64,000 nt of DNA from Paenibacillus albidus (GCF_014644435.1 NZ_BMKR01000009.1:186001-250000); one strand, 5' to 3'; positions 33,252 through 42,515 are shown, counted from the stretch's first letter. Notes: generated by a model not told the origin, from the letters alone. Numbers and translations: made by a program.

Positions 33252-34091
33252 TTAAAAAGCGACACCGATCCCGCCTTCGCCGGCGTAGGTTCCCATAACC
33301 GGACCCATACTGGAGAAAAGAACTTCCTTGAAGGGATGTTTCTCCAGAATACGCGCTTTGATCTCCAGGGCCAGCTTCTCGCAGTTGCTGTGGACAATGG
33401 CGATCACCGCTTTTTCGTAATCATGCTGTTTCTCTTCCAGGTGAGACAGCAGCTTCGTCAGCGCCTTAGGTAAACCCCGCGTCTTCTCCACCACTTCCAC
33501 CGTACCCTCGTCGCTGATCTTCAGCAGCAATTTAATATTCAGCACGGAAGCTACGGCACCTGACAGACGGTTCAGCCGGCCGCCCTTAATCACATTCTCC
33601 AGGGTATCGAGCGTAAAATAAGCATCTACTTCCCTGCTGTATTGAGTGACTTTCTCCTTAAGCTCCAGCAGACTGGTGCTGGTACGCGACCACTTGGCCG
33701 CCATAGCCACTATCAGGGACAGCCCTCCGGAGAAATGCTTGGAATCTACGATCTCAATCGCATTCGGATGCCCTTCCTCCTCATACATTTCCTTGGAAAT
33801 TATAGCCGTCTGATACGTACTGCTGATGTTGGAGGACATGCTTATGACCAGAATATCCGTACCCGGCTCCACTTCCTTGAACTTTTGCAGAAATTCCAGG
33901 GGGCTTGGGCTGGCCGTGGTCGGCAGCTCCTTGGATTCACGCATTTTATGGTAAAACGTCTGCGTATCGGTATCCTCCGGCATCCGCTCATGATTAAAAT
34001 GGACGGGAAGATGGACAATCGAGACGTCATAATTCTCAATGTATTCACGGGGCAGATCGGAACCGCTATCGGTTATAATTTTGATGGTCAT
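33252..34091 (-). CDS. DegV family fatty-acid-binding protein
   Basis: A 279-residue DegV/FakB protein. It has IITDSGSDLPREYIENYDVS, the substrate-binding Thr/Ser motif TTASPSPLEF, ISMSSNISSTYQTA and the C-terminal GPVMGTYAGEGGIGVAF. Relatives bind a fatty acid and present it to the kinase FakA for phosphorylation and phospholipid use. AAAGGAGAG precedes the ATG. Single gene with its own terminator. Confidence 0.93.
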   Translation of the reverse strand: MTIKIITDSGSDLPREYIENYDVSIVHLPVHFNHERMPEDTDTQTFYHKMRESKELPTTASPSPLEFLQKFKEVEPGTDILVISMSSNISSTYQTAIISKEMYEEEGHPNAIEIVDSKHFSGGLSLIVAMAAKWSRTSTSLLELKEKVTQYSREVDAYFTLDTLENVIKGGRLNRLSGAVASVLNIKLLLKISDEGTVEVVEKTRGLPKALTKLLSHLEEKQHDYEKAVIAIVHSNCEKLALEIKARILEKHPFKEVLFSSMGPVMGTYAGEGGIGVAF

Positions 34092-34315
34092 CGTAAGGCT
34101 CTCCTTTCAGTTCACTACTATTATAGACAGCCTTACGGGCGATCAATAGTCTAATTTATAACTTGTCAAAAGAAGACTTTTGTGCTTATCCCACAGCAAA
34201 CCTGCAATTTCCGTAAAAAATGCTCCAACAGCGTTGTCCAATGACATTAAAGTGCCCACATAAATGACATTAATCTCCCTACAATGTGTCTCTTCCTACT
34301 TTATCACTGTATAAT

Positions 34316-34355
34316 AAAAAGTTGATCTCTAACAAAGAATAGATCAACTTTTTTT
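34316..34355. terminator. bidirectional terminator-like hairpin
   Basis: Perfect 13-bp stem AAAAAGTTGATCT / AGATCAACTTTTT with a 12-nt loop and a run of seven Ts. No gene is seen between it and the DegV start, so it may end a lost gene or a transcript from the remnant to its right. Confidence 0.75.
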
Positions 34356-34365
34356 GCAGATTGTA

Positions 34366-34525
34366 GGCGAATACCTCCAATAATCAATATAAGTCTTTAA
34401 GTAAGCTAACAGGCATCAAAGATATAATTGCTAAACAGGAGTATGGTCCTGAGTTAACAGCGCTTAAACAGTTGATACCCGCTAGTAGAAGAGTAACACT
34501 AACAAATTATACAAAGAATGAATAA
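34366..34525 (+). pseudogene. possible 3' remnant of an unidentified gene
   Basis: The gap of about 390 bp between degV and the CPBP gene contains an open plus-strand frame of 52 codons with no start codon. It reads ...YKSLSKLTGIKDII then PELTALKQLIPASRRVTLT and ends at two stops. The composition is protein-like but I do not recognise it. It overlaps the last codons of the CPBP gene on the other strand. Low confidence. Confidence 0.25.
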
Positions 34526-35222
34526 TAATTACTGACCAAAGAGAATTACTTTTCTTATATACAAACCCAAATATAATACCCAACACAAAAACTGTTAATA
34601 TGGAACTTAGAATATAAGGGAATTCAAACAGACCTTTATAAAACCAAATAGGAAAATGAATCGATACAAAGAGTAAAGCTGTAATTGTATTTGCTATCCA
34701 GAATCTAAAAGAATCCATAAGTTTTCTTAATAAAAAACCTCTAAAGACAATTTCCTCAGTTATACCAACCAATAGAATAGTATTAAGCCATCCGTTAAAT
34801 CCTATTTGAAAATCGATATTATTTTTTAAAACGATAAGATTTATTACAAAATAGAATATTATCAAGGCTAAGGATACCCAACCTGTCCATTTTAGACCTT
34901 TTCTAAAGTTATGATGTAACTGTAAATAGGAAAGTGGTTTACTTTTTTCCATAATTTTAACTAATAAAATAACAGGAATGACCCAAATAACTATTTTAAT
35001 AGTGGCTGATGTTATAGCTCTTGGAACGGGGTCCATCAAATCTAAATATTGAACCAACCATAATTCTCTGATACACCATAGGTCATAAAATAATATGAAA
35101 TATACCCAAATATAATTTTTATTTACTTTTAATTCTATCCGAAACTCCCCCTTTCCTTCTTCAACAATCCTACCTTCGATGATACCTTCGAAGTTGGGGA
35201 TTTCTATCTGTTTTAAAGACAA
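34482..35222 (-). CDS. CPBP family intramembrane metalloprotease
   Basis: A 246-residue membrane protein of the CPBP/Abi family. The glutamate pair is in GITEEIVFRGFLLRK and the histidine in LLFVSIHFPIWF; VFVLGIIFGFVYKKSNSLWS and IHSLYNLL complete the motif set. Members give self-immunity to bacteriocins or process prenylated proteins. The start is unclear: the assigned TTG has no site, and the frame stays open about 80 bp further upstream (ERKRRTFELGVKTIDEL) without an ATG, while an ATG there is in another frame. The 5' end may be damaged. The gene is markedly AT-rich compared with its neighbours. Confidence 0.75.
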   Translation of the reverse strand: MSLKQIEIPNFEGIIEGRIVEEGKGEFRIELKVNKNYIWVYFILFYDLWCIRELWLVQYLDLMDPVPRAITSATIKIVIWVIPVILLVKIMEKSKPLSYLQLHHNFRKGLKWTGWVSLALIIFYFVINLIVLKNNIDFQIGFNGWLNTILLVGITEEIVFRGFLLRKLMDSFRFWIANTITALLFVSIHFPIWFYKGLFEFPYILSSILTVFVLGIIFGFVYKKSNSLWSVIIIHSLYNLLVLLFY

Positions 35223-35300
35223 TTCATCAATTGTTTTGACTCCTAACTCGAAAGTTCTTCGCTTTCGCTCTTCATAAATCGGTTTAAGCCCATCCTAAAC

Positions 35301-36068
35301 TTAGGCATCTCGTTTACGGTAAAATACAATAGCTACTGTAATAAAGATCAGTGTCCATAACATTGAAAAACCTGTCCCTTGCATTGGTGTAAGGACATTT
35401 ATTTCATCAGAGGAGGGCGGCATATACATATAATATCCTGCCGTATCCGGAAAATAATTTAAATAATTTTTAATACTAGGTAGAAAAACTCTCGTCAATG
35501 GACTGACAATGAAATAATAACCAAGTAGTACCACTAAAGCAGGAGTGGTTCGTCTTAATAAAGCACCTATAGCTGCACTGAGAAGTGTGGTTAATGTTAG
35601 ATAGCCTGTTGCACCTACTAATGTTTGTATCATTGTGTCTATTTCATTCACTACTGCTGTGTCTCTCATCATAAAAAAAGTATATAGTACACCTGATGTA
35701 GCAATAATAAACGCCGCAGGAATGGTTATAATTGCCAATGCCAAATGCTTTGTGGATAATTGAAACCCACGCCAAGGTATCGTAGTTAAAGTAGTTCGAA
35801 TCTGTCCACCAGTATACTCCGAACAAGTAGCTAAGATACCAAGTATAATGAACCCTGCTTGAAGATATCCCATAGAAGCAAGTCCTATATTCAGTACACT
35901 TTGCGTTCCTGCTGCCCCTTGTAGACCAACAGAAGTAAATGCTGCGGCTAAAACTAAATTAAGAATGAACGTCCACATAAGAGCGAGCCATATCAATGGT
36001 AATGTAACTAATTTACCCAGTTCAGCACCAAGGATTTGTGTTATCTTTCTACTAGATGAGACACTCAT
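35301..36068 (-). CDS. ABC-2 type permease subunit (LanG-like)
   Basis: A 255-residue membrane protein with six predicted helices (LVTLPLIWLALMWTFILNLV, YLQAGFIILGILATCSEYTG, ...). The pattern SEYTGGQIRTTLTTIPWRG after the second helix is typical of ABC-2 permeases of lantibiotic-immunity and antibiotic-export systems. The start is ATG after AGGAGGGA and it overlaps the stop of the upstream permease. Third gene of the exporter operon. Confidence 0.85.
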   Translation of the reverse strand: MSVSSSRKITQILGAELGKLVTLPLIWLALMWTFILNLVLAAAFTSVGLQGAAGTQSVLNIGLASMGYLQAGFIILGILATCSEYTGGQIRTTLTTIPWRGFQLSTKHLALAIITIPAAFIIATSGVLYTFFMMRDTAVVNEIDTMIQTLVGATGYLTLTTLLSAAIGALLRRTTPALVVLLGYYFIVSPLTRVFLPSIKNYLNYFPDTAGYYMYMPPSSDEINVLTPMQGTGFSMLWTLIFITVAIVFYRKRDA

Positions 36069-36850
36069 GATGCAACGTCCCTCCTATGGAATACAATAGC
36101 TGCTACCATTAAAAGAACAACTACCCAGGCAAACATGACTAAACCGCCTGTAAGCGGGGTGTAAAATCTGTCGAATATACTGCCTGTGATAGGGGTATGA
36201 GATCTGTCGCTCGTAAACATGAACATTTCAATGCCAGCCCTGTCTGGTAAGTAAAACGCCAACTTGGTAACCTTAGCAAGCAGGACACTGAATGATACAA
36301 TGGATGAATTTATCATGAGCACAGCAAGCGGTAGGATACCATTTTTTGTTAGAAAAGTAAAGCCAAATGCTAACAGAGCAGTGAATGACCAGTAACAAAT
36401 TGCACCCGTAAGTCTGGACCATTCAAATGCAGGGGCATATTCACCAAGAATAAGATGCGTTGTTGACACAGTTGTCATAATAGCAACAATACAAAGCAGT
36501 ATGCTGATCACTGTCACAGCACCTGCTTTTGCCAGCAAAAAATGAAGTCGGGATGAAACAACAGTTAAACTTGTTGTAATCTGTTGTCCTCCACTAGATT
36601 CACTGCTCTCTGTCAAATACTCACTGCTTACAGCAAGCACACCAAGGATGATAACACCTTGCACACCAAAACCTAATCCAATATAGCCAACTTCCGATAG
36701 CCGTGTGCTAACTCCAGCTATAATCTCATCTTTTTGCGCTATGCTGTCCAAGGCAGCAATGACCGCTGGGGCAAATGCTCCAATGAGAAAGGCAAGCCAA
36801 ATGCCCGGCAGGGACAACAGTTTGGATAGTTCTGCGTTGAACGCTCTCAT
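36065..36850 (-). CDS. ABC-2 type permease subunit (LanE-like)
   Basis: A 261-residue homologue of the next gene with the same six-helix plan: LSKLLSLPGIWLAFLIGAFA, VIILGVLAVSSEYLTESSES, then GGQQITTSLTVVSSRL. It probably forms a heterodimeric channel with its neighbour. The start overlaps the ATPase stop (ATGA), so all three genes are coupled. Confidence 0.85.
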   Translation of the reverse strand: MRAFNAELSKLLSLPGIWLAFLIGAFAPAVIAALDSIAQKDEIIAGVSTRLSEVGYIGLGFGVQGVIILGVLAVSSEYLTESSESSGGQQITTSLTVVSSRLHFLLAKAGAVTVISILLCIVAIMTTVSTTHLILGEYAPAFEWSRLTGAICYWSFTALLAFGFTFLTKNGILPLAVLMINSSIVSFSVLLAKVTKLAFYLPDRAGIEMFMFTSDRSHTPITGSIFDRFYTPLTGGLVMFAWVVVLLMVAAIVFHRRDVAS

Positions 36851-37569
36851 ACAGTATCACCTGCATGTTCAGATGTCAGGGCAAAAAAGGCTTCCTCCAG
36901 CGTGAAATGGTTACCTGTCACTTCTTCAAGAGTTCCATCTGCAACGACTTTTCCATGATTAATAATCACTACATCATCAACCGTCTCTGCAAGCTCTCCC
37001 ATTAGATGACTTGAAAGTAACACCGTGTTACCAGACGCAGCACGTTCACGTAAAAATGTCCGAATCCAGCGGATGCCTTCCGGGTCGAGCCCGTTTACAG
37101 GTTCATCTAATACCAGTATTTCGGGATCGCCAAGCAGTGCAGCTGCCATCCCAAGTCTTTTCCCCATACCAAGAGAATAACTTCCGACTCTTTTGCCAGC
37201 CGCATTCGTAAGACCCACTAATTCCAGAACTTCCTCGACACGTGAGCGGGGCAATCCTACGGCACGAGCCATCCAGCGTAAATGTGCCCGTCCTGTCCGC
37301 ATACGATGAGCACCAGATCCATCAAGTGCGGTTCCTACTGTTAATAGAGGGTTATGTAGTTCTGCGAATGGCTTTCCATTAATCAGTGCACTCCCTGAGG
37401 TGGCACGATCTAATCCAAGCAGGATTCGGAGTGTAGAGCTTTTACCTGCCCCGTTTGGACCTAAAAACCCGGTTACTCTGCCTGGTCTGGCTTTAAAACT
37501 GATACCTGATAAGATTTCTTGAGTTCCGCGATGTTTGACTAAGTTATTAATTGTGAGCAACCATAACAC
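36847..37569 (-). CDS. ABC transporter ATPase (LanF/BcrA-like)
   Basis: About 240 residues with Walker A GPNGAGKSST, signature YSLGMGKRLGMAAAL, Walker B EILVLDEPVNGLDPEG and switch His in LLSSHLMGEL. The Q-loop region reads VGTALDGSG, with Asp where most importers have Gln, similar to bacitracin- and lantibiotic-type exporters. The outermost GTG touches the ribosome binding site; a TTG three codons in, 8 nt after AAGGAAG, is the more likely start. It powers the two following permeases. Confidence 0.9.
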   Translation of the reverse strand: MLWLLTINNLVKHRGTQEILSGISFKARPGRVTGFLGPNGAGKSSTLRILLGLDRATSGSALINGKPFAELHNPLLTVGTALDGSGAHRMRTGRAHLRWMARAVGLPRSRVEEVLELVGLTNAAGKRVGSYSLGMGKRLGMAAALLGDPEILVLDEPVNGLDPEGIRWIRTFLRERAASGNTVLLSSHLMGELAETVDDVVIINHGKVVADGTLEEVTGNHFTLEEAFFALTSEHAGDTV

Positions 37570-37652
37570 TTCCTTTCTGTTATGGCTCTAATTATAAAGA
37601 AGCAAAGTTACATCCCGGATATCAGCCTGTTTAATTCTGGGTTACTTTCAGG

Positions 37653-38660
37653 TTAAGCTCTGCCAATAGCTACGATTGTGCCATTTTCATGGGATGTAAA
37701 GTCAGCTTTCAGCTTCATTTTTTGTAGCATATAATTTGAAGCCGCTAAACCAATCCCCGCCCCGCGCTCATAGGAGGAGTTATCCATACCTGGACCTCTG
37801 TCTGTAACAATGATTTGTTCTTTTGCTGCATCAACCGCAATCTTTGCATATTTCCCCTCTGCTGCATGGCGAAGAATATTCTGAAATAAATTATCCAGAA
37901 CCCGTGTTATCCATTTAGGGTCTACTTCCCAATAAAAAGTTTCCTCTGCCGGTAAATCAACTTCGATCTGAATTTCTTTTTCTTCAAATACAGGATACCA
38001 CGCAGCAACAGATGCCCTTACTAAACGTCCAATATCTGTTGAAGCGGGCCTATATGGATGTTTCCCGGATGTAAGCAATGTATAGGAAAGTAAATCATCC
38101 ATCAGATCTCCGACTCTTGTAATCGTATGGTTCATCTCTGTTAATGAGCTTTGTCCTTCTAAACTTACTGATTCTTTATTTAATCTAATTATATGTCCTC
38201 TCAGGATGGTAAGCGGCGTTCGTAAGTCGTGAGATAAATTCGCAATGAGCCGATTCCGTAATAATTTCTCTTCATATTCCCGCTTACGGCTGTCTTCAAG
38301 CTGCTGAATCATCCAATTAAAAGAACTTCCTAACTGATCTATTTCATCCATACGATCCGTGCGGACAGATATGGGTTTGGGAAATGAGTTATGATCAGTT
38401 GGAGATGACATGACTTCCTGTAAGCGGGTAAGACGTTTGCGAAGTCTCAGGAAGAACACCCAGGACATTACAACAAAAGCGATAATAATAAAACCAAACA
38501 AAAGCAGTGTAACGTAAAATAGCTTTAACGTATTGAGTTTTGCTCCATGGATAGAAGAGCCAAAGAACGCAGAGAAGAAAATAAGCATAATTAGAGGAGA
38601 AAAGATAAATAGAAAATGTCCTTTTAGAAAACGACGAAATAATGATCTGGTCTGTTTCAT
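37653..38660 (-). CDS. sensor histidine kinase of the exporter locus
   Basis: A 335-residue kinase with two close N-terminal helices (FIFSPLIMLIFFSAFFGSSI and VTLLLFGFIIIAFVVMSWVF) and only about 20 residues between them. A HAMP-like linker, H box IANLSHDLRTPLTILRG, N box VLDNLFQNILRHA, and short G boxes VTDRGPGMD and GAGIGLAASNY follow. Kinases with almost no extracellular loop often sense peptides within the membrane or through their ABC partner. Coupled to the regulator by ATGA. Confidence 0.9.
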   Translation of the reverse strand: MKQTRSLFRRFLKGHFLFIFSPLIMLIFFSAFFGSSIHGAKLNTLKLFYVTLLLFGFIIIAFVVMSWVFFLRLRKRLTRLQEVMSSPTDHNSFPKPISVRTDRMDEIDQLGSSFNWMIQQLEDSRKREYEEKLLRNRLIANLSHDLRTPLTILRGHIIRLNKESVSLEGQSSLTEMNHTITRVGDLMDDLLSYTLLTSGKHPYRPASTDIGRLVRASVAAWYPVFEEKEIQIEVDLPAEETFYWEVDPKWITRVLDNLFQNILRHAAEGKYAKIAVDAAKEQIIVTDRGPGMDNSSYERGAGIGLAASNYMLQKMKLKADFTSHENGTIVAIGRA

Positions 38661-39334
38661 AGCTTTACCCGGTAACCTATTCCCTTTAACGTTTCAATAA
38701 TCTCCGGGGAATCCGGGTTACGTTCCAGCTTTTGACGCAGTCGACGGATATGTACCATTAATGTTTTGTCACCAGTGATATAAGTTTCTTCCCAAATGGC
38801 TTCATAGATTTGTTCTTTTGGCAAAACTTTATTAGGGTGGCGTAAGAAGTACATTAAGATTTGATGTTGTTTCCCTGTCAATATGATTTCTTCTCCTGTG
38901 CGTTTGTCAAATACCATCTGGGCTTCCGGATCGACTTCAATATGATTGCCCAATGAAATGCGTTCGGAATATGATCCTCCAGTTCGACGGATTAATACTT
39001 CTAATCTTGCAACTAATTCATCCGTATGGAAGGGCTTCGTGACATAGTCATCTGCAAATTGCAAACCGTCTACCTTGTCATCTATCGATGTGCGGGCAGA
39101 TAACAGCAAAATAGGAACAGCAGGAGCGGCCTTTTTCAATCGTTTTCCTACAGTAAATCCGTCCAAACCGGGTAACATGATATCCAAAATAACGATTTCA
39201 TGCTGATTTACTTCTTTTTCGGCTCCTTCACCAGAAAGCAGCCACTGAACTGAAAATCCTCGCTGTTCCAATTCTTCTTTTACCCAACTGCCTATTTTCT
39301 CGCTATCTTCAATGTATAATACGTTTCTTTTCAA
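38657..39334 (-). CDS. OmpR-type response regulator of the exporter locus
   Basis: A 225-residue regulator: YIEDSEKIG, phospho-Asp in VILDIMLPGLDG, LLSARTS, YVTKPFHTD, then a winged-helix domain with ILTGKQHQILMYFLRHP and LMVHIRRLRQKLERNP. The start is TTG 8 nt after AGAGGG. It probably drives the kinase and the ABC exporter operon in response to a cell-wall antibiotic or peptide. Confidence 0.92.
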   Translation of the reverse strand: MKRNVLYIEDSEKIGSWVKEELEQRGFSVQWLLSGEGAEKEVNQHEIVILDIMLPGLDGFTVGKRLKKAAPAVPILLLSARTSIDDKVDGLQFADDYVTKPFHTDELVARLEVLIRRTGGSYSERISLGNHIEVDPEAQMVFDKRTGEEIILTGKQHQILMYFLRHPNKVLPKEQIYEAIWEETYITGDKTLMVHIRRLRQKLERNPDSPEIIETLKGIGYRVKL

Positions 39335-39509
39335 GTAACATCCCTCTCTCTACACTGAGTTCACTATTAGACAGATTAACACAATCTAAAAAATAGTAGC
39401 ACGTTTATTTCTATACTCGATTTGATGGCCTTGAGTCCCTTATAGAACAAGAACTTCTCTCTTCGTCGAATCTTCTTTTCTAAGTCCGACCCGCTGTGCA
39501 GCCAGGCAA

Positions 39510-39641
39510 ATAACCAAGAGCTTCAATAGCGGCTTCACCGTTTATTCTAATAACAACCTGATACTGATTGAGCCGGTCGTTTTACACTCCCGTAAGAACA
39601 TTACAGAAATCCGCGAGTTCTTTCGAGAACAGTATAGATGA
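39510..39641 (+). pseudogene. possible C-terminal remnant of an unidentified gene
   Basis: The 720-bp gap between the regulator and cheA holds no intact gene. One plus-strand frame reads GFTVYSNNNLILIEPVVLHS then KNITEIREFFREQYR before a stop, without any start codon and with a hairpin (AAATCC...GGATTT) shortly after. It looks like the tail of a decayed protein gene of unknown family. The rest of the gap is AT-rich and without other signals except those listed separately. Confidence 0.25.
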
Positions 39642-39883
39642 AAGTAAGAAAATCCCATAGTACAAATGCGTACCAGGATTTCCTCTTTGACATCCCTTTG
39701 TAGGAGCTACGGACACTTCACATCTTTAAAAGTACACACAGCACCGAAGCCGGCGTGAAAATAACATTTGGCAGGCGTATAATGCATGTTCTTTTATCAA
39801 AAAAACAACTTTGTGTAATTTAAGGTCCGATGTATCAGCATAAAAATTTGTTTAGATGATCATGAAATCGGCAATAGTAACAT

Positions 39884-39974
39884 GTTCTTGTCCCGAGCAA
39901 AGGACAAGAACTTGATCCCATAAAACAGAAAACCCGCGCTGGGCGCGGGTTCTAAAGGGACTATGTTCTTGTCC
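39884..39974. repeat. three copies of GTTCTTGTCC, two forming an inverted repeat
   Basis: GTTCTTGTCC (39884-39893) and GGACAAGAAC (39902-39911) are a perfect 10-bp inverted repeat with an 8-nt spacer. A third direct copy lies at 39965-39974, on the other side of the terminator. Purpose unknown; they may be an operator or the residue of a mobile element. Confidence 0.6.
39931..39952 (-). terminator. terminator of the cheA-cheW-mcp operon
   Basis: AACCCGCG / CGCGGGTT, 8 bp, with a short loop. On the minus strand TTCTGTTTTATGG follows. It lies about 100 bp after the cheA stop. Confidence 0.7.
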
Positions 39975-40054
39975 ACCGACAGTAGCAGCCAACAAATTCA
40001 GCTGTGGAGCATCTCATGGGCATGATTAGGGCGCTCACATTAAGTCGCTTCCCT

Positions 40055-42049
40055 CTAATGGCTTACCAAATAGGAAGCATCCAGAATCACAGCTACCCGG
40101 CCATTGCCCAGAATGGTCGCCCCGGACAGATGATTCATCGTACCAAGGAAAGTGCCCAACGTCTTGATGACGACCTCCTGATTGCCGATAATCTCATCCA
40201 CCGCAAAGGCGGCGATTTTGTCGACAGAACGCACAATAACCAGCGGAAGCGTCTTTGCACTGCGCTCCGCCCGCGGATAATGCAGCTTGTCGTGCAGCCA
40301 GGAGAACGGAACCATCCGCCCGTGATTAATGATGGCGTGTTCTCCCTGAATGGTCTGAATCTCTTCCGGGGTTATCCGGACGATTTCGGCAACATTATAC
40401 ATAGGAATAATCAGCACCCTGCCGGAGACTTTAACCAGCAGTCCTTTGATAATGGCCAAGGTAAGCGGGAGCCGGATGGTAAAACGTGTCCCCCTGCCTG
40501 GTTCTGTATCAATCTCAATGATCCCGTTCAGACGCCCGATCTGGCTGCGGACAATGTCCATCCCTACCCCGCGTCCGGAGACATCGCTCACCTGGGAAGC
40601 TGTCGAGAAGCCCGGTTCAAAAATCAGATGGACCGCTTCCTGTGCCGTCAGCCGCGCCGCCTGATCCACCGTTATGATCCCTTTGCCGCGGGCAGAAGCT
40701 TTGATCTTATCGGCATCGATCCCCTGACCATCGTCCTCAAAGCGGATCACCACATGATTCTCTTCGTGAAAGGAGGTCAAGGTAATCCGCCCTTTCGCCG
40801 GTTTCCCACTAGCCGCCCGCACCTCCGGGCTTTCAATGCCATGGTCGGCGCTGTTGCGGATCAGGTGAATCAGCGGATCGCTCAGCTCCTCGATGATCAT
40901 CCGGTCCAGCTCGGTTTCCCCGCCCTGCACCACCAGCTCCAGCTCTTTGCCCAGCTTCTGCGAAAGGTCCCTGACCAGACGCGGAAAGCGGCTGAATAAT
41001 TGGTCAATCGGCAGCATACGTGTCTTCATTACGCCTTCCTGCAGCTCTTTGATAACCCTGCCCATATGATCGGATACGCCGCTGATGTTTTGCAGGGCCA
41101 TGGCCGGGTCTCTCCGCAAGCCGGCCGCATTCATATCCGCCAAAGACGTCTGATCGATCAGCAGCTCTCCCACAAGATTCATCAGATGATCCAGACGTTC
41201 TACGCTGACCCGCACGGTAGGCTGGTTGGCCTTGACCTGTCCATCAGCCGGTGCACCCGGCTGCGGAGGACTAGCCGCTTCGGGCAATGGCGTTTGCCCT
41301 GCTGCCTCCACGGACGAATCCAGCCGGAAGAGAGAGATCTCCAGAGTCTCAATATCCGAGTCACCCTCTAGCTGTGAATATATCGCTTCTTTCTCCTTCA
41401 ATGTAGCAATAACTACCACAAACCTGCTGTAGCGTTCATCCTCATCCGGTGCAGACGAAGCGGCTGGAGCAAGTGCATCCGCAATAATCGTTCCGCATAA
41501 ATCTTCTATCCGCTGATGCAGGATGTGATATCTTGCCGCTTTCATCAGGCAGTCCGGCTTCAGCACAACGCGGATGGCCAGCAGCTGTTGGCCGCCCGCA
41601 GCAGCTTCTTCAGCCTTCAAGGTCTCTGCCACACTTAATTCCGGCAGCTTGACCGGCTCCTGAACGGCAGGTTTGTTAATAAGCGCCTGTATGTCCGTTA
41701 CAATGGCCCTGCAATCTGCAAACGTTTCTCCGCTAATATATTGGCCACGCAGCAGCTTCATGGCATCAAGCGCCTTGAACAGCGTGTCAATCAGCAGGGA
41801 GCTGATCTCCGGCTTTTTCTCCCTCACCCATTCCAGTGCATATTCGACCTCATGGGTCAGATCGCTCATCTCGCGGAAGCCCATGGTTGAGGATGATCCT
41901 TTGATCGTGTGTGCTGCACGGAACAGGGTCTGGATCTGCTCCGGAGAAGGCGCACGCTCCAGGGCCAGCAGAGATTGGTCCATCCTCTCCAGCTGGTCAT
42001 TCAGTTCTTCTATGAAAATATCACGGTAGGCTGATAAGTCCATCGTCAT
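40055..42049 (-). CDS. cheA: chemotaxis histidine kinase CheA
   Basis: A 664-residue CheA. P1 Hpt domain with the phosphorylated His in FRAAHTIKGSSSTMGF; P2-like region near 180-260; dimerisation helices RLDHLMNLVGELLIDQTSLA; kinase domain with LIHLIRNSADHGIE, FEDDGQGIDADK and SGRGVGMDIVRSQI; C-terminal CheW-like domain with VSGRVLIIPMYNVAEIVRI. GGAGGAGG precedes the ATG. The set here is cheA-cheW-mcp only; cheY, cheB and cheR are not in the window. Confidence 0.95.
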   Translation of the reverse strand: MTMDLSAYRDIFIEELNDQLERMDQSLLALERAPSPEQIQTLFRAAHTIKGSSSTMGFREMSDLTHEVEYALEWVREKKPEISSLLIDTLFKALDAMKLLRGQYISGETFADCRAIVTDIQALINKPAVQEPVKLPELSVAETLKAEEAAAGGQQLLAIRVVLKPDCLMKAARYHILHQRIEDLCGTIIADALAPAASSAPDEDERYSRFVVVIATLKEKEAIYSQLEGDSDIETLEISLFRLDSSVEAAGQTPLPEAASPPQPGAPADGQVKANQPTVRVSVERLDHLMNLVGELLIDQTSLADMNAAGLRRDPAMALQNISGVSDHMGRVIKELQEGVMKTRMLPIDQLFSRFPRLVRDLSQKLGKELELVVQGGETELDRMIIEELSDPLIHLIRNSADHGIESPEVRAASGKPAKGRITLTSFHEENHVVIRFEDDGQGIDADKIKASARGKGIITVDQAARLTAQEAVHLIFEPGFSTASQVSDVSGRGVGMDIVRSQIGRLNGIIEIDTEPGRGTRFTIRLPLTLAIIKGLLVKVSGRVLIIPMYNVAEIVRITPEEIQTIQGEHAIINHGRMVPFSWLHDKLHYPRAERSAKTLPLVIVRSVDKIAAFAVDEIIGNQEVVIKTLGTFLGTMNHLSGATILGNGRVAVILDASYLVSH

Positions 42050-42066
42050 TCCTGTCCTCCTCCTTC

Positions 42067-42492
42067 CTACCCGCTGAGTAATTCCTCAAGCTTCAAGATT
42101 CCGATCAGTTGCTCTCCGCGCATGCCAATCCCAAGGAAAATCCCCTCTCTGCCCCGGCCATGCCCCCCTGAAGGGGGATGGATCTCATCATAGGTCGTCA
42201 CTTTGTTTACTTTATCAACGATCATTCCAATAAACTCTTCCCGGTAGCGAACGACAATAATCCGGGTCGCCTTGGTGTATGGCTCGTCCGCCATGCCCAG
42301 CAGATTGCGCAGACTCATGACGCATACCACTTTGCCGCGGAGATTCACGACACCTTTCACTTCATTCCGGCTGAACGGAATATCCGTAATGCTGAGCATT
42401 TTTATAATTTCATGAATCTCTTCAATGCGGATGGCACAGGTCTCGGCACCCACGGTAAATTCAATATATTGCTCCTTCTGAAGCGCGGTCAT
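42067..42492 (-). CDS. cheW: CheW coupling protein
   Basis: A 141-residue CheW: QYIEFTVGAETCAIRIEEIH, ITDIPFSRNEVKGVVNLRGK, VVCVMSLRNLLGM, and GMIVDKVNKVTTYDEI. It links the receptor encoded upstream to CheA encoded downstream. GAAGGTGA lies just before the ATG. It stands 17 bp before cheA. Confidence 0.95.
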   Translation of the reverse strand: MTALQKEQYIEFTVGAETCAIRIEEIHEIIKMLSITDIPFSRNEVKGVVNLRGKVVCVMSLRNLLGMADEPYTKATRIIVVRYREEFIGMIVDKVNKVTTYDEIHPPSGGHGRGREGIFLGIGMRGEQLIGILKLEELLSG

Positions 42493-42515
42493 GGTTTCAC
42501 CTTCAGTCTATGGGA

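Noticed and set aside
39335..40054. Intact insertion sequence
   Set aside because: No transposase frame or terminal repeats with target duplication can be seen; only a start-less tail and short repeats remain.
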